Assembly: GCA_029706075.1 (NCBI GenBank)
Contig: JAINUG010000215.1
Coordinates: forward strand, 1,108,501 to 1,172,500
Reading direction: 5' to 3'
DNA length: 64,000 bases
Origin: Aldrovandia affinis
Taxonomy: Eukaryota > Chordata > Actinopteri > Notacanthiformes > Halosauridae
Shown here: positions 25,103 through 37,624 of the stretch, piece by piece
How the letters are laid out: each line of letters begins with the position of its first letter
How positions within the stretch are numbered: the first letter of the stretch is position 1
Made by a program: the position numbers and the translations under genes
Notes under the pieces: model-generated
Databases searched by the model: none
What the model was told of the DNA's origin: nothing
Seen by the model: only the letters and a program-made list of their open reading frames with translations

Positions 25103-27061
25103 TTGTGTGTGTCCCCCGCCTCCCCTCTCTCTATTGGATCAGTGGGTGCTATTGTTGTAAGGATTAACAGCACACTGAGTGGCAATATTGAGTTCTCAGG
25201 GTGTGAGAATTCAAGCACTGCAATGACTGGGTCCAGTTTCCTCCTGTCAATTCAATTTAAAAAACGTTATTTATCCCTGAATGGCAATTATGACTATTAT
25301 GACTACTATTTCTGTCAGTGTGGTGTTGTAGCCATTCTCCCCACAAACATCACCCTTTACCTATAACTGCGGGGCATCAGAGCTTTGTGTGTAATTGTCT
25401 GTGAATCCCTCGGTGGTATATAATTGAAAATAAAGATTATTTGGCCAAGGGACTGTGTGAGCATTTTATGTGTGTTTCTGTCTGCGTGCACCTGTGTGTG
25501 TGTGTTTCTGTCTGTGTGCACCTGTGTGTGTGTGTGCCCGTGTGTGTGCACATGCATGCAGGATCTGAACCAAACAAAAATGTTTCCCATTGATGTGTAA
25601 TATTTACATTACTAGTGGTACTGTTCGCATGTGCGTGTGGGCTATGCTCTTTCCCCCCCTCCTACATGGTGGAGATCATGAGTCTATGACTAAGTCAACT
25701 ATGTAACGGAATCGTTGTGTAGCATGTTAGCGTCATACTGGCCCGGCACTAATGTAGGTCAATTGAATTGTCAGTCATAATCTGTACTGGCTTTGCATTT
25801 TAATCTGTTTATATTGCTCTTCTCTGCAATTTTTTATGAAAATAATCATTATGAACCACAAAATGGACAAGGATAGTCTCTAAATGGAAATCAGGTAAGC
25901 TTGAAAATACAGAGGACCTTCTGCCCCCTTGTGGCCAGCCTGCAAAACACATTACAAGCCGAAGGAAAGCCACACTGGTAATATCTAACACACAAGCAGA
26001 GTTACTCACTGCGAAATGCACCTGTTTCATTAAAATAATTAAACATTTTAAACACATGTATTTCAGACCTATAAACCTGAGTTATGACACCATTACATTT
26101 CAGTAGTTACCATTTTCATATGATTTCAAGGAACCTCATAGAATGGTCTACATTTTTACTGCCATAAAATTTAATTGCAGTTATTCTGGTAATTAATGGC
26201 AAAAATAGTTAAAAGTGATAATATTTTTTAAATGTAATGGCTCTATGGACTGAAATGAAAGACTGTTAAATCGAGAAAACTTTAAATTGAAAATATGATG
26301 TTGCATATTATGACAGTGGCAACAATTTGTATTTTAACAAATGCAGTATATGTTGACATATATTAAAATATATATTTATAATTTTTATATTGACTTTGTT
26401 TTATGTTTGGTGGAAATATTTGTAACTGTAATTGAGTACTGTCTTCAATGAGCTTGAGGCAAAAGTAAGAGGGAGGTATGAAACGTATGCATGTATAAAA
26501 AAGAGAAGACTCATACGCTGGAGGATAATGAAAGAGAGGAAAACGGGCACGGAAACGCCATGCATAAATTAGGGCCTCCACAGATTTGCACGCGGGGAGA
26601 CGTGCGTGTTTGACCCCACAAAGGGAGAGCCACAAAGCCTGTGGTGTTTGGGTATTTTTTTGTTTGTTTGCGAGGCAGGTTGCTGAGGTCGATAACAATG
26701 ATCTGACCTAGATCGGTGGCCGCGCTTTGCTGGGCCCAAACAGAGCCACTGTGCAGCCAGATGCCCCTCTGTGAGGTGCAATGGAAAGAGGTCAGGGGGT
26801 CAGAGGGGGGGTACAAGCGAAGGGGCGGGCGCAGCAGTCAATGGAAGCGCCCCACGGGAACAAAGGAGACCTCTCTATTCACCCAGGAGATGGGACAGGG
26901 TGGCAGGGGTAGTTTTACCATGACGTGTTCCAGGCCACTGCCACCTCATGTCAGAATTGACAGGTAATAATCTAGCGGGTGGAATAAGAGCACAAAAGAA
27001 GAGGGAGTTAGCGGACTGTTCTAGATTGTTTTTGGGGGTGGGGTTTAAAAAAATATATATT
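24493..27061. other. intergenic with GT microsatellites
   Basis: No gene. It has a pure GT run at 25050-25098 and interrupted GT-rich sequence at about 25484-25556. A unique, GC-moderate block at 26500-26960 has ACAAAG and AACAATG words and looks like candidate regulatory sequence, on appearance only. Confidence 0.35.
25050..25098. repeat. (GT)n microsatellite
   Basis: About 24 uninterrupted GT units. The open frames across it are artefacts of the dinucleotide repeat. Confidence 0.9.
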
Positions 27062-27203
27062 CCATTTAGCAGACGCTTTTTATCCAAAGCGACTTACAGT
27101 AGTAAATGCATACATTTTTCAGTATAGGTGGTCCCAATGGGGATTGAACCCACAGCCTAAGCCTTGCCAAGGCCTTGCTCTACCTACTGAGCCACACAGA
27201 GGG
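27062..27203 (-). mobile_element. tRNA-derived SINE, short form
   Basis: The tail is at the left (CCATTTAGCAGACGC, then ATCCAAAGCGACTTACAGTA) and the head at the right. GGGGATTGAACCC is a minus-strand B box, and CTACTGAGCCACACAGAGG the A-box side. It resembles the copy at 38165. Confidence 0.75.
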
Positions 27204-30200
27204 TTTCTATTGGAACCCTATAAATCCTTTGCTGGAAAGTGGACTGTAAGAGGTCAAGTCATTATTTCTCAGCTGCTTGAGTTTTAATAGGGTCTGTCTG
27301 GAAAAGAGTTTGAAATGGCCTTGAAAAGGTCAACACAAGTGGGTTTAAATACGCTTTAAGAGCGTGTTTTTCAGAGAATAAGGTGAGGTGTACAAGTATA
27401 TGAATTTTTCATCAACAAAAGTAGCATCAAATAAATAAATAATTATTAGAATAACAATGTAATTTTATGATTATAATAACTACCATGTCGCATTGCTTAA
27501 ATTTTTGTGCTACTGTACCAATGGTGCTGATTTTAGGAATGAAGGGTTGTCATAATTCTGTGATAGCCATTGACTAATTGAGGGGTAATGCTGTAAAAGG
27601 AAAGAGCGATTCCTTGTTGAGCTGCCCTGGTGATTCCAGGTGCACACTGCATACTGTACATATACTGTTATAGAAACTTCTGATACAGGTGTGTGGGTGG
27701 CATTAGCTGTGAGGGTCATTAAAAAAACTTAGTATTAATTTAAATGAAAAATAAAGCATAACCATTAGGCTGCAGTCCCAGGGCCAGTGCTGAAAAAAAT
27801 AGGATAAAGGTTAGCTAAAAACAGTAAACTGTACTCTGCCTCTAATTCAGAATTCAGCCTGGCTCCATACAGCCATACACTTTTAAATATTCAATGTGCT
27901 TCAACTCTCAATTCTTTCAAATCTGAAGACCCAAAGACCCCAGTGTAAGTGAACTCTCAGGGATTGGTGCTGCAAGAGATGAGCTATATCGTCATCTAGT
28001 GGCCAGCATATAGACTTACAATGAGATTGTGTCCTGGCTTTTCCCCTTTGATGAACTCCACCAGATTCATGTGTTCCTTGATTGATTGAGTGATTGATTG
28101 AGTGATTGAGTGATTGATTGATTACAAGCACCTACCTTCAATGATATCAGATGAAATTAGAGAAATTTGGTTGACCATGTCGTCAACTATGGTTTGACCT
28201 TGAAAGAGGGCAGCCAAATCTGAGGTGCTTCATTGTTACGGCTGTGATCCTGACCTTCACAAATGAGAATAGGTAAGTATTACAGTTTTTCCCGATTGTA
28301 TACATGCTAAAAATAACAATTCTACAAACATAAAAGCACATTTTGTACTTTTCACAATTCTAAATCACATTTATTGCAAAACAATGTTCAATTGTTAAAT
28401 TAGTGATCAGAGCTTTAGCATGTATGAAAGAGCCACAGGTGGGCTCTCTTGTGTTGAAAAAAAAGAAAGCTAACATTGCAGAGAGAAGTAAAGGGAAGGA
28501 AGGGTGAGATGAAGAGGAAGAGGAGGAGGAAGAGGAAGGAAGAGAGCAAATATCTCTGACGATAACTTTATTTGACCAACCATGGTCAACCATGGAGGAG
28601 GGAGGCTGGGCAGAGAGCTGGGCCTAGTCTAAGCCTCTTCACTATAGCTTCCATTATCCAGACTTTCACAAATAAGTAAACATTGGAGTTATCTACTCTC
28701 TACACTACTGTTCTTTACTGTAGTACTACATATCAATGCAGTACTCAGTGATTATGTAGAATACACAATTTCAATTGGATAGTAAACAGAAAGTATGTTT
28801 GATGTATCATGTATGAAATTGTGAACTGCATTCCTAATTTATCAATAACAGAACATACATAAGTTACAGTATAATTTAACTCATGGTGGTAGATAACATC
28901 TATTCACAGCAGAGCAAGAAACTGCAATAGTCAACATGGTGTTGGAAAACAATACAATTAAGTACATAAGAAGTAAGTATAACACTCAAAATGCATGAAT
29001 GCACTGATAAGTACAATTTTCATAGTAGGGTGTTTCATTTATCCCATCAGTCCGAAATTATCAAAAGATCTATTCTTATGATAGGTGTGTGTGTCAGTTT
29101 GAAGCCAAAAATATTTAGCAAAATGGTTTTGAATGCAATGTTTAGTTTGACAAGATATTGGTTGACTGGCTCGAGTTTTGTGTTTATAGTTTTGAGAAAA
29201 TTAATTACAGTTTTACAAAACGTGTAAACAATTGAGAAAATATGAATTTTAGGAACCAAAAAATAGCAGCCAACACCAGTGCATGAACCTGAGATCCTGC
29301 ATTCATTCTTTAGCGCCATATCATCCCATGTACAGCTTTTCTCAATCACTTAAACACAATTCTGTAAACAGTATCTACATTCTCAAAAGTGCAAGACAAA
29401 GTGCAAACGCCACAGAACAGAAATGCATTTCCCCAAACATTATATCATTTATGACTGCTTTCACACAAAAAACAAAAGTCAAATAATTTTTTTCAAAACA
29501 GCAAACACAAATCTCCACTGACACAAAACTGTATTAAATAAGCAATGTTAAACAAAATGGATTATGTTGTTCACAGCTGAATGTTTTTGTTCCCAATTTC
29601 ATTTATTCATATGCTCAAAATGGTTGAAAAAAAAAAAATTTGAAATGAAAAATAGAAAATAGTTGTTGTCTTTTGACCGTTTCGGAGGCTCTGTACAATA
29701 CATTTATATTTGATTAGGGACCGGGAGCTTGTTAGGGCTGACTTGGCCAATTATGTTGTAGATTGGGACATTGTCAGCGTTCACTGCTTTCAACTTTATT
29801 TATTTATTTATTTATTTGTATTTATTTACTTATTTGCACACTGGTTTAAAAACAGAGAACATAACAGAAAAATACATAAACAGTGCAGGATGGGGCTAGA
29901 AACCCAGAGGGGCTTATATGGTGCTTCACCCTCATCAGTGAAAACAAAGCAAACAGGCAAACAAAATAAAACAAGCAACAAGGAACAAAATTTCAAAAAG
30001 AAACAAAACAAAAAAGAAGCAAACAAACAGACAAATAATAAAAATACATTATGCAATAAGATAGAGAAAACAAACAAACAAGACAAAAATATAGATATAT
30101 TTTATTTTTTTAATAAAAATGAATGAAGTTTGTTTGTGTGTGCGTGTGAGTTAACTTTTATAAAAGTGTATAAATGCGAGCATGCATGTGTATGTGTGCA

Positions 30201-31233
30201 TTGTAGCCTAATTACTGGCTTGGTTAGTCCTTAAGTTCTTCTTGTAAATAAGAGCTTCCCTGGTGCCTCAGCACAGGAAGCTCTGTGCGTCCTGCACTTG
30301 TGTACCACATACTGTATGCAGGCATATTTCAGCTCATACTGTTTGTTGACAGCTTAATTTGTTCTTCCCTGCATTTTGATTCCACTCCACTTCTCCAACA
30401 TCTATCCACGGTCTCTAGATCCATCGCTCTGTGGTGTAGCAGTGTCCTCATTTCCCACCTCTTCACTTTACCTGCTGATAGGCTTTGCTGGTGCCCTTGT
30501 GTGTTTCTTCCTTCTTCCTGCCTGCTGATTAGGGATTCAGAGGTGCATTATTGTCCCCTTGAAGGGTTTCCCTCCTGACCTGGCCCAGAGCCAGGAAACA
30601 GGATATATTTAGAACCAGATTCAGGCCGAGGCAAAGTTTTACCCAGGCTAATTTAGGCCTCAACCTTAATTTGTATAATCACCCCTGTCACAGAGCATAG
30701 CTGTTTACATGAGTTTGTATACAAGTTACATGCGGACACTGCTGGAGGAGGAGAATACAAGCTTGCCTGATAGATCTGCAATGTGACCCGATGCTGAATT
30801 GACTTAGGGATGTGATATGGCACAGTGTAAGCTAAGACAAGGGATCCCAAAATGGGGTTCAGGGACTCTTGGGGTCTCAGGGAGTCCTTGGCAAAATGGA
30901 AACAATATTTTCCCCTTTTAAAAATATTTTTCTCATTTTTCAGAAATTACATATTTTTGTCTGGTTTACAAATCTTTTGTAATATTAATATAATGATTAT
31001 TATTAAATAATTATATTGTAATAGATATATCATTGCATGTCTTGTAATGATCTATGATGTAATGACATCTCAGTTTACATATTTCTTCATATACTGGTGT
31101 GTTAAATAGCCAGGGCTTTGCAACCTATATTTTTATTAGGTTTGAGCTAAGACATACTTCCAATGAGCTGTGTCTGTGTTTTTATAACACATGTAATAAA
31201 ATATATAACTTAGTAGGAAGTTTGTTAGAAGTC
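27204..31233. other. intergenic, simple repeats, no gene seen
   Basis: TTGATTGATTGAG-type repeat at 28078-28122, GGAAGA-rich tract at 28495-28550, and TTTA repeat plus A-rich CAAA sequence at 29795-30120 (possibly a retroposon tail). 30835-30940 looks like one end of a hAT-type repeat (AAGGGATCCCAAAATGGGG) but no partner end was found. Confidence 0.4.
28281..29370. repeat. repeated TTTTCTCAATTGT-type motif, possible element ends
   Basis: TACAGTTTTTCCCGATTGTA at 28281 is matched by an inverted relative at 29206-29243 (ACAGTTTTACAAAACGTG, TAAACAATTGAGAAAAT). A direct relative lies at 29331 (TACAGCTTTTCTCAATCAC). The first pair could be terminal repeats of an old DNA element of about 960 bp. 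No transposase is recognised. Confidence 0.3.
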
Positions 31234-31882
31234 CATGGCTGTATCTGCCATTGAGGACACCGAGGTCATGACCACTGTATTTTTGTCTGAGTCTGATTTT
31301 TTTTACATACTGATTCAGTGTAATACTGAATAAAAGTGGTGAATTACTGTACATAAAATTACTTCACTTTGGTATAGCAAAGATTTTGTACAAAGGCAAG
31401 ATTACCGCTTGTTCGTCATCATCATTACTTCTGTGTGTGTGTGGTGGTGAAGTGGACCCGTCCCGAGCTAGCGAATCTCATCGTTTCTACAAAATCTTGC
31501 AAAGATGACGCTGTGATGCTTGGGACAACTTTGCTGCACAGCAGGAGTTGTAACTCAAGCAAAGCATGACGTAGGTGTAGTGATCTCTCAGATTATAAAA
31601 AAGTGACTGCTTATATTATAACCAGATTAATGCTATTCATCTCCAGAGATCATCTATCGATAGCTACTTTGTGTGTAGTTTTGTGTAGTCGCTAGCCAAA
31701 CGTAGCTGTCTCTGTCTAGCTGACTGTTACACAACCCACTTTTTAGCCAGACTTTAAGGTGGTGATAGGCTAATTTCGGCTAACGTAGCATACATTAACA
31801 GTGGTGATAGGCACAAAGCTAGCTACATTTTAGTGTACATTTCCATGACCTCGGTAATTCTGGACTCCTGGATACGGCCCTG
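31234..31882. mobile_element. hAT-like non-autonomous element, old
   Basis: The left end CATGGCTGTATCTGCCATTG, then GGACACCGAGGTCATG, pairs as an inverted repeat with the right end (CATGACCTCGG at about 31845, then GGACTCCTGGATACGGCCCTG ending 31882). The flanking octamers agree at only 5 of 8 positions, consistent with an old insertion. No transposase. Confidence 0.6.
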
Positions 31883-34800
31883 GAGCTGTCCAATCGGCAC
31901 ATCTCTGGGGCCCAGTGTCCCCTGCCCTGACAGATGTTACTGAGAATAGCAGGAGATAATCCAGGATCGGCGGTTTGACACAAACGAGGTTTAACCGTCT
32001 CTGTGATGTCAACATCTGTCAGCAACTGCAGTCCAACGCAGGACGGAGAGGCAAGGTGGAGAAACGGACAATACGTTCACCAGGGAAAAAAGGAGTGGAC
32101 GTCCATCAGGGGAAAAGGTTCTTTAAATCCTGAAATTTGAATTTCTGGTAAGTCACAAGGGGATCCATGGGAAATTCTTGAGTTGAGGATGTTAATGTGT
32201 GCCACAGCTGCAGTCAAATTCACAAAACGGTTTCATTCACCTAATCTCGCCGATGATATCGTAGAAATGGTTTTTACTCATGATACTGATTTTAATTACT
32301 CCAGTAATTGCACCTGGTTAGAGAGAATAAGGGAAGTGGTGAGGAAGTCAATAAAAAAATCTTGCACTGTAATGAGGTCATCAGTCCTTGCTAACAAAAT
32401 ATATGAGTGTTGTGTCCAACAAAAAAACAAAGCAATGTTTGCTTTTTTTCATAGATTTGAAATAATGATTTGTGCCATGCATTATTGAATGTCAGAGTTG
32501 TGTTTGTAAATTTGTTTCAAGCTACAGTATACAGACTAAAATGTGTGTCATTTATTTATTGTCTACCAGATGTGTGGATTGGAAGATTCACCAATGCTTA
32601 GGTGTCCAGTGCAAACTCACCAATGAACACCAGACAAAGAAAGCCAAGATATTCAACATTAAAAAATGATATGCATTAACTTTTGATTTTGGAGTGTAGC
32701 CATAGAGAGTTTCATTTTCTCCGCAAGTACAAAATGGCCTAGCTGGCTGCTATCCAATTGTTCTCATCTTAATTCAAAGGATTATCAGATTTCATGCCCT
32801 GGACACAGACAGATAAAATGTCATGTAAAAAGCCCACACTGGGAACATTGTGGTCAAAACATTTGTCAGGAGAGCAAATTGTATCTGTCTATAAATGCAA
32901 ACATTTGTGCCTCATATTAAATCAAAACAATAAATCTAAACAGGCATGATGGGTACATTTCTTAAAAAGTGATTTTGACACTCTAAAGGTTGTGATTTTT
33001 TTACCCATTTACAACATCCTTACTGTGTGTGTATTACCTAATTAAATAATACAAACACTTGCTTAAAAGTAGCAATGCATTTCTAAACTATTGTAACAAA
33101 TATACATTGGCTTTTCAAGTATGTATGTCTGTATGTGTTGTAAATTCCAGAATGGATATTAATGTACAACAAAAAGGAAGATTCATTGTAGCAATTTAAA
33201 AATGACAGAAGGTCTTGTATCTTGCAAATCAAGCAGTCTGAAATGTATCTTGATCGGCATTTATTTGAACCAGGCCTTGACGAAGGGTTATGTTCCAATG
33301 AACAGTCAAACAATATTCATAGCAATAATCACGATCTTTATGCAGGCTTTCAAATGTTGTGATGTCAGGACTATTTAATCTCCAGCAGGAGCAACATCTC
33401 ATTAATTAAATGGTTGCCTCCCCACATGTGTGTGTTCGTGCACATGCGTGTGCTTGCGTGTTTGTACATATCTGCCTGTCTGTTTATAGGACTGTGTTAA
33501 TTTTGTCGCATTGGATAGAGAGGACACGAATGAGGTTGCTTGTATCCTCGGTTGCTGTGTTGTATATGCCAGTAGAGTGTAAAATAACCGCTCATTAAAC
33601 TAGAAAGACGAAACACATGTAAAAGCCAACCAAACATGATTCTGACATTCACAAAATCAAGTCTGTGCTTAATAGTCACAATATGACAAAGAGCAACATG
33701 CCTGTTTGTAGTAGATGGGTAGTTATTATTGGTTTACTCTTTTGCTGCTCTCTTCTGTCTTTTTTGCATGTCGTTATGTTCTCCATTTTAATTATCACAT
33801 TGAAAGGCCACAGAACTCCTTCACAGTAGACAAAACATTCAATTAAATGAAGTGATATGAATCCCCCCTCTGGGGACTCTGTGCTCTGGCAATGCACAAA
33901 GTCTTTCAATCAACCGCAAAACCCTAGACTGCCAACAAGATATAGGCTATTTTAGGAATGTAGGCCTGCTTTCCAATAAGCAGGCTGGTCAACAATGGTC
34001 AACATGCCACACGCTGCACAACTGCAGTTAATGCATTGATCCACATTTCTGCTTAAAACAGGGTTCCTTCTCAAAACAGAAGTAGCCCCATCTGTGTTGA
34101 CATTGTTTACCTGTTGTGCACAGCGTAACCACTGACCTCATGACGGAGATAAAAAAAGGCATATAACATACTGTGGGAAAGGTTTACGGCAACACCGTCG
34201 TAGAACACATGTACGAATGATGCACAGTCCTGCCCCATACGCACTGCCACAGGGAGGGAAGTAAACCACCTGAGCATGATCACAGGTCAGGCCTGACATG
34301 CAGTGTTTCAGTGTGACACCAGGATAGAAGGCGAGGTTGTGCGTTACCGTGGCGAGCGAACAGGTGCAGATCAGGAAAAACAAACAGTGGCTTTTACCAT
34401 GTCCGCGTGACACGACAATGGGCCACGCCGACATACAACGGCTGTGAAACATCACTAGGGTAATCATATTACTGATGATGGTGCATCATAATGAAGTATA
34501 ATGTATGACACAATGACACTCTGAAGCACGTTAATTAGTTGGGTCTAATTGAATTCAATACCGATCTAGATTTGACAGCACTTGTCATGCCACATGGCAA
34601 GTGCCATTACTCTGTGAAAGGAATGTGCAGTGTGGGTTGGTTTGTTTATGACACTAACTCAACTTGATTTTGGTTATCTTTGCAAATCATACGCATGATA
34701 AATAATGATTCAACATTAAGCATTTGTTAAATTATACATTAAGCTTTATTGCGATGACTGCCTCTGCTTGAAGTAGCAGCTATTGAAAGAAGCAGTCACT

Positions 34801-35402
34801 CACTCATTCAGCTGGTGAGTAAGGAATTCCATATCTATAACAGCTTAGATGATATTATGGCACCACAAAAATGTATAAAGAAAGCCAAAAGAACTTGTAA
34901 TGTATTTCTAGTGTATTCCATTTATATCAGGTTCTATGGTGCTCAGATGTAAATGGTGCAAAAACAGGTAACTGCCAAATAAAGGTAACGCTTTGGTAAT
35001 CTGGGGGGGACATTCAAACAGCCCTGGCCCGAGCTAGGAGAGTCCTATGCTTATCCAAGTTATCCATGGTTCCTATGAATGCCTCATTAACATTTGACTT
35101 TCAGATTTTACTCAATTATACTATCGTAAATAACGGAGCCATGTTTGAGTGTGCTCGTAATACAAATATGTCAGCACTGTGTGATAAGTTCAGTGATTTA
35201 CAGAGATTTGTTTGCCAAACAATGAATTTCACAGGCACAGAGACGATTTGAATAGGCTTGGCAAAAAGGTATGCAGTGATCACATGGCAAGTTGCTAGTG
35301 GTCTGATGTAGGCATGATACAGTTTACTCTGTTTATGTCATCATCTACATATTTACTGAGTTAGCAACACAGGTTTAATTGAAATAAAGCTTCATTGAAT
35401 AT

Positions 35403-35463
<61 letters not shown>

Positions 35464-35736
35464 TGTTTTGCAGTTTGATAAAAGGGATTAACGAGGCTAT
35501 TTGGCCTGTTCACATGTACTCATGTTCTTATGTTCTTAAAGGACTGGTTAAAATTGGTTAAAATCAGTGACTGTAACACATGATATTCCTACAAACTGTG
35601 CAGCTCATTAAGCCTTACTCACAGTGCTAAGTTAATATGCAATAACTCCCATGTTAATATGATACATAGTGAAATGTAGCACCTGGGACACACCCACAGT
35701 TTATACTTTGCCATCAGTGAGAAATGTGTTTGGATG
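31883..35736. other. intergenic, no gene seen
   Basis: Short GT-rich stretch near 33420-33480, an imperfect palindrome at 34579-34606, and a GA microsatellite at 35406-35455. A cysteine-rich minus-strand open frame at 34467-34138 is not accepted as a gene. Confidence 0.4.
35406..35455. repeat. (GA)n microsatellite
   Basis: About 25 uninterrupted GA units. Confidence 0.9.
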
Positions 35737-37050
35737 TAGGATTCTGAATGGTGACTGGCTGTCCTATAGGACTGTAGGATTCTGAATGGTGACTGGCTGT
35801 CCTATGGGACTGTAAGATGCTGAATGGTGATGGGCTGTCCTATAGGACTGTAGGATGCTGAATGGTGACTGGCTGTCCTATAGGACTGTGGGATTCTGAA
35901 TGGTGACTGGCTATCTTATAGGACTGTAAGATGCTGAATGGTGATGGGCTGTCCTATAGGACTGTAAGATGCTGAATGGTGATTGGCTGTCCTATAGGAC
36001 TGAGGGATGCTGAATGGTGATTAGCTATCCTATAGGACTGTAGGATGCTGAGTGGTGACTGGCTGCCTTACAAGACTCTAGGGCTGTGTTCGAAACCGCT
36101 CCCTATTCACTATATAGTGCACTATATAGTGTGTACGTCATTTTGTAGTGTGCGACGAATTCTAAACTAAAAGAAAATACCCACAATTCACCGTGATTTG
36201 TAGTGAACAGCGAATGTACCCTACAATTTATCCCGTGTACCACAATGCAATGCGGTCGTGTCATACCGTCATACATACACTTCCGTTTATGCCTCAAGAA
36301 CAAAAGTTGAGCCAACAGCAGTAAAACAGAAACAGGAATCATGGTGGTAACGTTAGCTAACTGCTTTAACCACCGATAGCTACCATTATTATCGCTATGG
36401 GAGTTGGTGCTAGTCGTGAGCTCATGAGTTATCCTAACGTTAGCACATGAGCTAGTTAGCTCACAACTTCCATAACGGTAGCTATTGGTGGCTAAAGCGG
36501 TGGCTAGCAGACAGCACCACAGTTGACAAAACCACACTTGCACATCATTAGAATTTCAACAATTTATTTGGGATTTAACATTCAAAACTGAACATGCAAA
36601 CCCGATACCACCTGAGTACATTTCAACCTGCTGCCATGAGTGCATCCGCTTGCGTCACCTGAATATCCGGCACTTTTTTTAACGCAAATTATGTTCAGTT
36701 GTATTATCCAAAAACAGTTTGTCGTTCACTACATAGTACACTATATAGTAAACACTATATAGGGAATAGGGAACGAGTGAACGAGTGAGCGGTTTCGAAA
36801 ACAGCCTAGGATGCTGAATGGTGACAGGCTGTCCTATAGAACTGTGGGATGCTGAATGGTGACAGGCTGTCCTATAGGACTGTGGGATGCTGAATGGTGA
36901 CAGGCTGTCCTATAGGACTGTGGGATGCTGAATGGTGATTGGCATGTCCTATAGAACTGTGGGATGCTGAATGGTGATTGGCATGTCCTATAGGACTGTA
37001 AGATACTGAATGGTGATTGGCTGTACTATAGGACTGTTGGATGCTGAATA
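35737..37050. repeat. 38-bp minisatellite, split by a MITE
   Basis: Unit GATGCTGAATGGTGACTGGC followed by TGTCCTATAGGACTGTAG, period 38 bp. There are about 9 copies at 35737-36080 and about 6 more at 36806-37050. The two halves are separated by a 725-bp inserted element. Copies differ by a few substitutions. The array grades into the 45-bp array that follows. Confidence 0.9.
36081..36805. mobile_element. PIF/Harbinger-like MITE inside minisatellite
   Basis: Terminal inverted repeats: left GGGCTGTGTTCGAAACCGCT, and the right end read backwards GCTGTTTTCGAAACCGCTCA. Both continue into CACTATATAGTG words. The target CTA is present at 36078-36080 and 36806-36808, and removing the element restores an uninterrupted minisatellite unit, so the ends are well fixed. 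Inside is a second inverted pair (GATAGCTACC near 36375-36385 and GGTAGCTATTGG near 36476-36488). The 146-residue minus-strand open frame has no transposase motifs, so the element is non-autonomous. The superfamily call rests on the 3-bp target and the terminal G run. Confidence 0.75.
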
Positions 37051-37405
37051 GTGATCGGCTCACAGGAGAGTGCATTGCTAGGACGTGCGCTGAATGGTCA
37101 CAGGCTCACAGGAGAGTGCAACCTTAGGAGTGCGCTGAATGGTGATTGGCTCACAGGAGAGTGTATTGTTAGGAGTGCACTGAATGATGATTGGCTCACA
37201 GGAGAGTGTATTGTTAGGAGTGCAGTGAATGGTGATTGGCTCACAGGAGAGTGTATTGTTAGGAGTGCAGTGAATGGTGATTGGCTCACAGGAGAGTGTA
37301 TTGTTAGGAGTGCAGTGAATGGTGATTGGCTCACAGGAGAGTGTATTGTTAGGAGTGCAGTGAATGGTGATTGGATCTAAGGAGAGTGCATTGTTATGAG
37401 TGCAT
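37051..37405. repeat. 45-bp minisatellite upstream of lactbl1
   Basis: Unit GGAGAGTGTATTGTTAGGAG, then TGCAGTGAATGGTGATTGGCTCACA, with exact 45-bp spacing at 37201, 37246, 37291 and 37336, and about 8 copies in all. Its TGAATGGTGATTGGCT core is shared with the 38-bp array. Because 45 is a multiple of 3, both strands show open frames with a 15-residue repeat; these are artefacts. The array ends about 130 bp before the first recognised lactbl1 exon. Confidence 0.9.
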
Positions 37406-37564
37406 ACGCTTCAGCCGTGTGGGTAACTCAAGAGGCACAATTGGGGATTCAAAATTGGAGAGAAAGAAAGGTAAAAATTGTTTTTAAAAGGCATATAAAG
37501 TGAAATGTCTCATTCTGTTTGTCTCTTTTTAGGTTTCCTACTCGTCTCTTTTCAAACTGTTGCC

Positions 37565-37624
37565 ATGGGGAAAGGTGGGAGCAAGGTGCTGAGAGAAACC
37601 TCTACAGACAGCATTGAGCAAAAG
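37565..37624 (+). CDS. lactbl1: lactbl1 coding exon 1
   Basis: ATG at 37565 in context TTGCCATGG (strong Kozak), encoding MGKGGSKVLRETSTDSIEQK, then donor GTAAAG at 37625, phase 0. A pyrimidine-rich acceptor (GTCTCTTTTTAG) ends at 37532, so the exon probably starts at 37533 and a separate 5' UTR exon should lie upstream. I cannot locate that exon. Confidence 0.75.

Noticed and set aside
25025..25366. 113-residue frame with a long CVCVCV run
   Set aside because: Product of the (GT)n microsatellite.
35066..35251. 61-residue frame with several N-glycosylation-like sites
   Set aside because: Short, AT-rich, and no supporting splice signals or family match.
36103..36543. 146-residue minus-strand open frame
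   Set aside because: Lies wholly inside a terminal-repeat MITE, lacks transposase motifs and follows the internal inverted repeats.
37051..37380. 109-residue + strand and 78-residue minus-strand frames with 15-residue repeats
   Set aside because: They are artefacts of a 45-bp minisatellite, whose period is a multiple of three, so stops are absent on both strands. No start context, splice sites or known repeat protein.
37051..37405. CRISPR-like regular repeats
   Set aside because: Units are contiguous tandem copies without unique spacers, and the host is a vertebrate.
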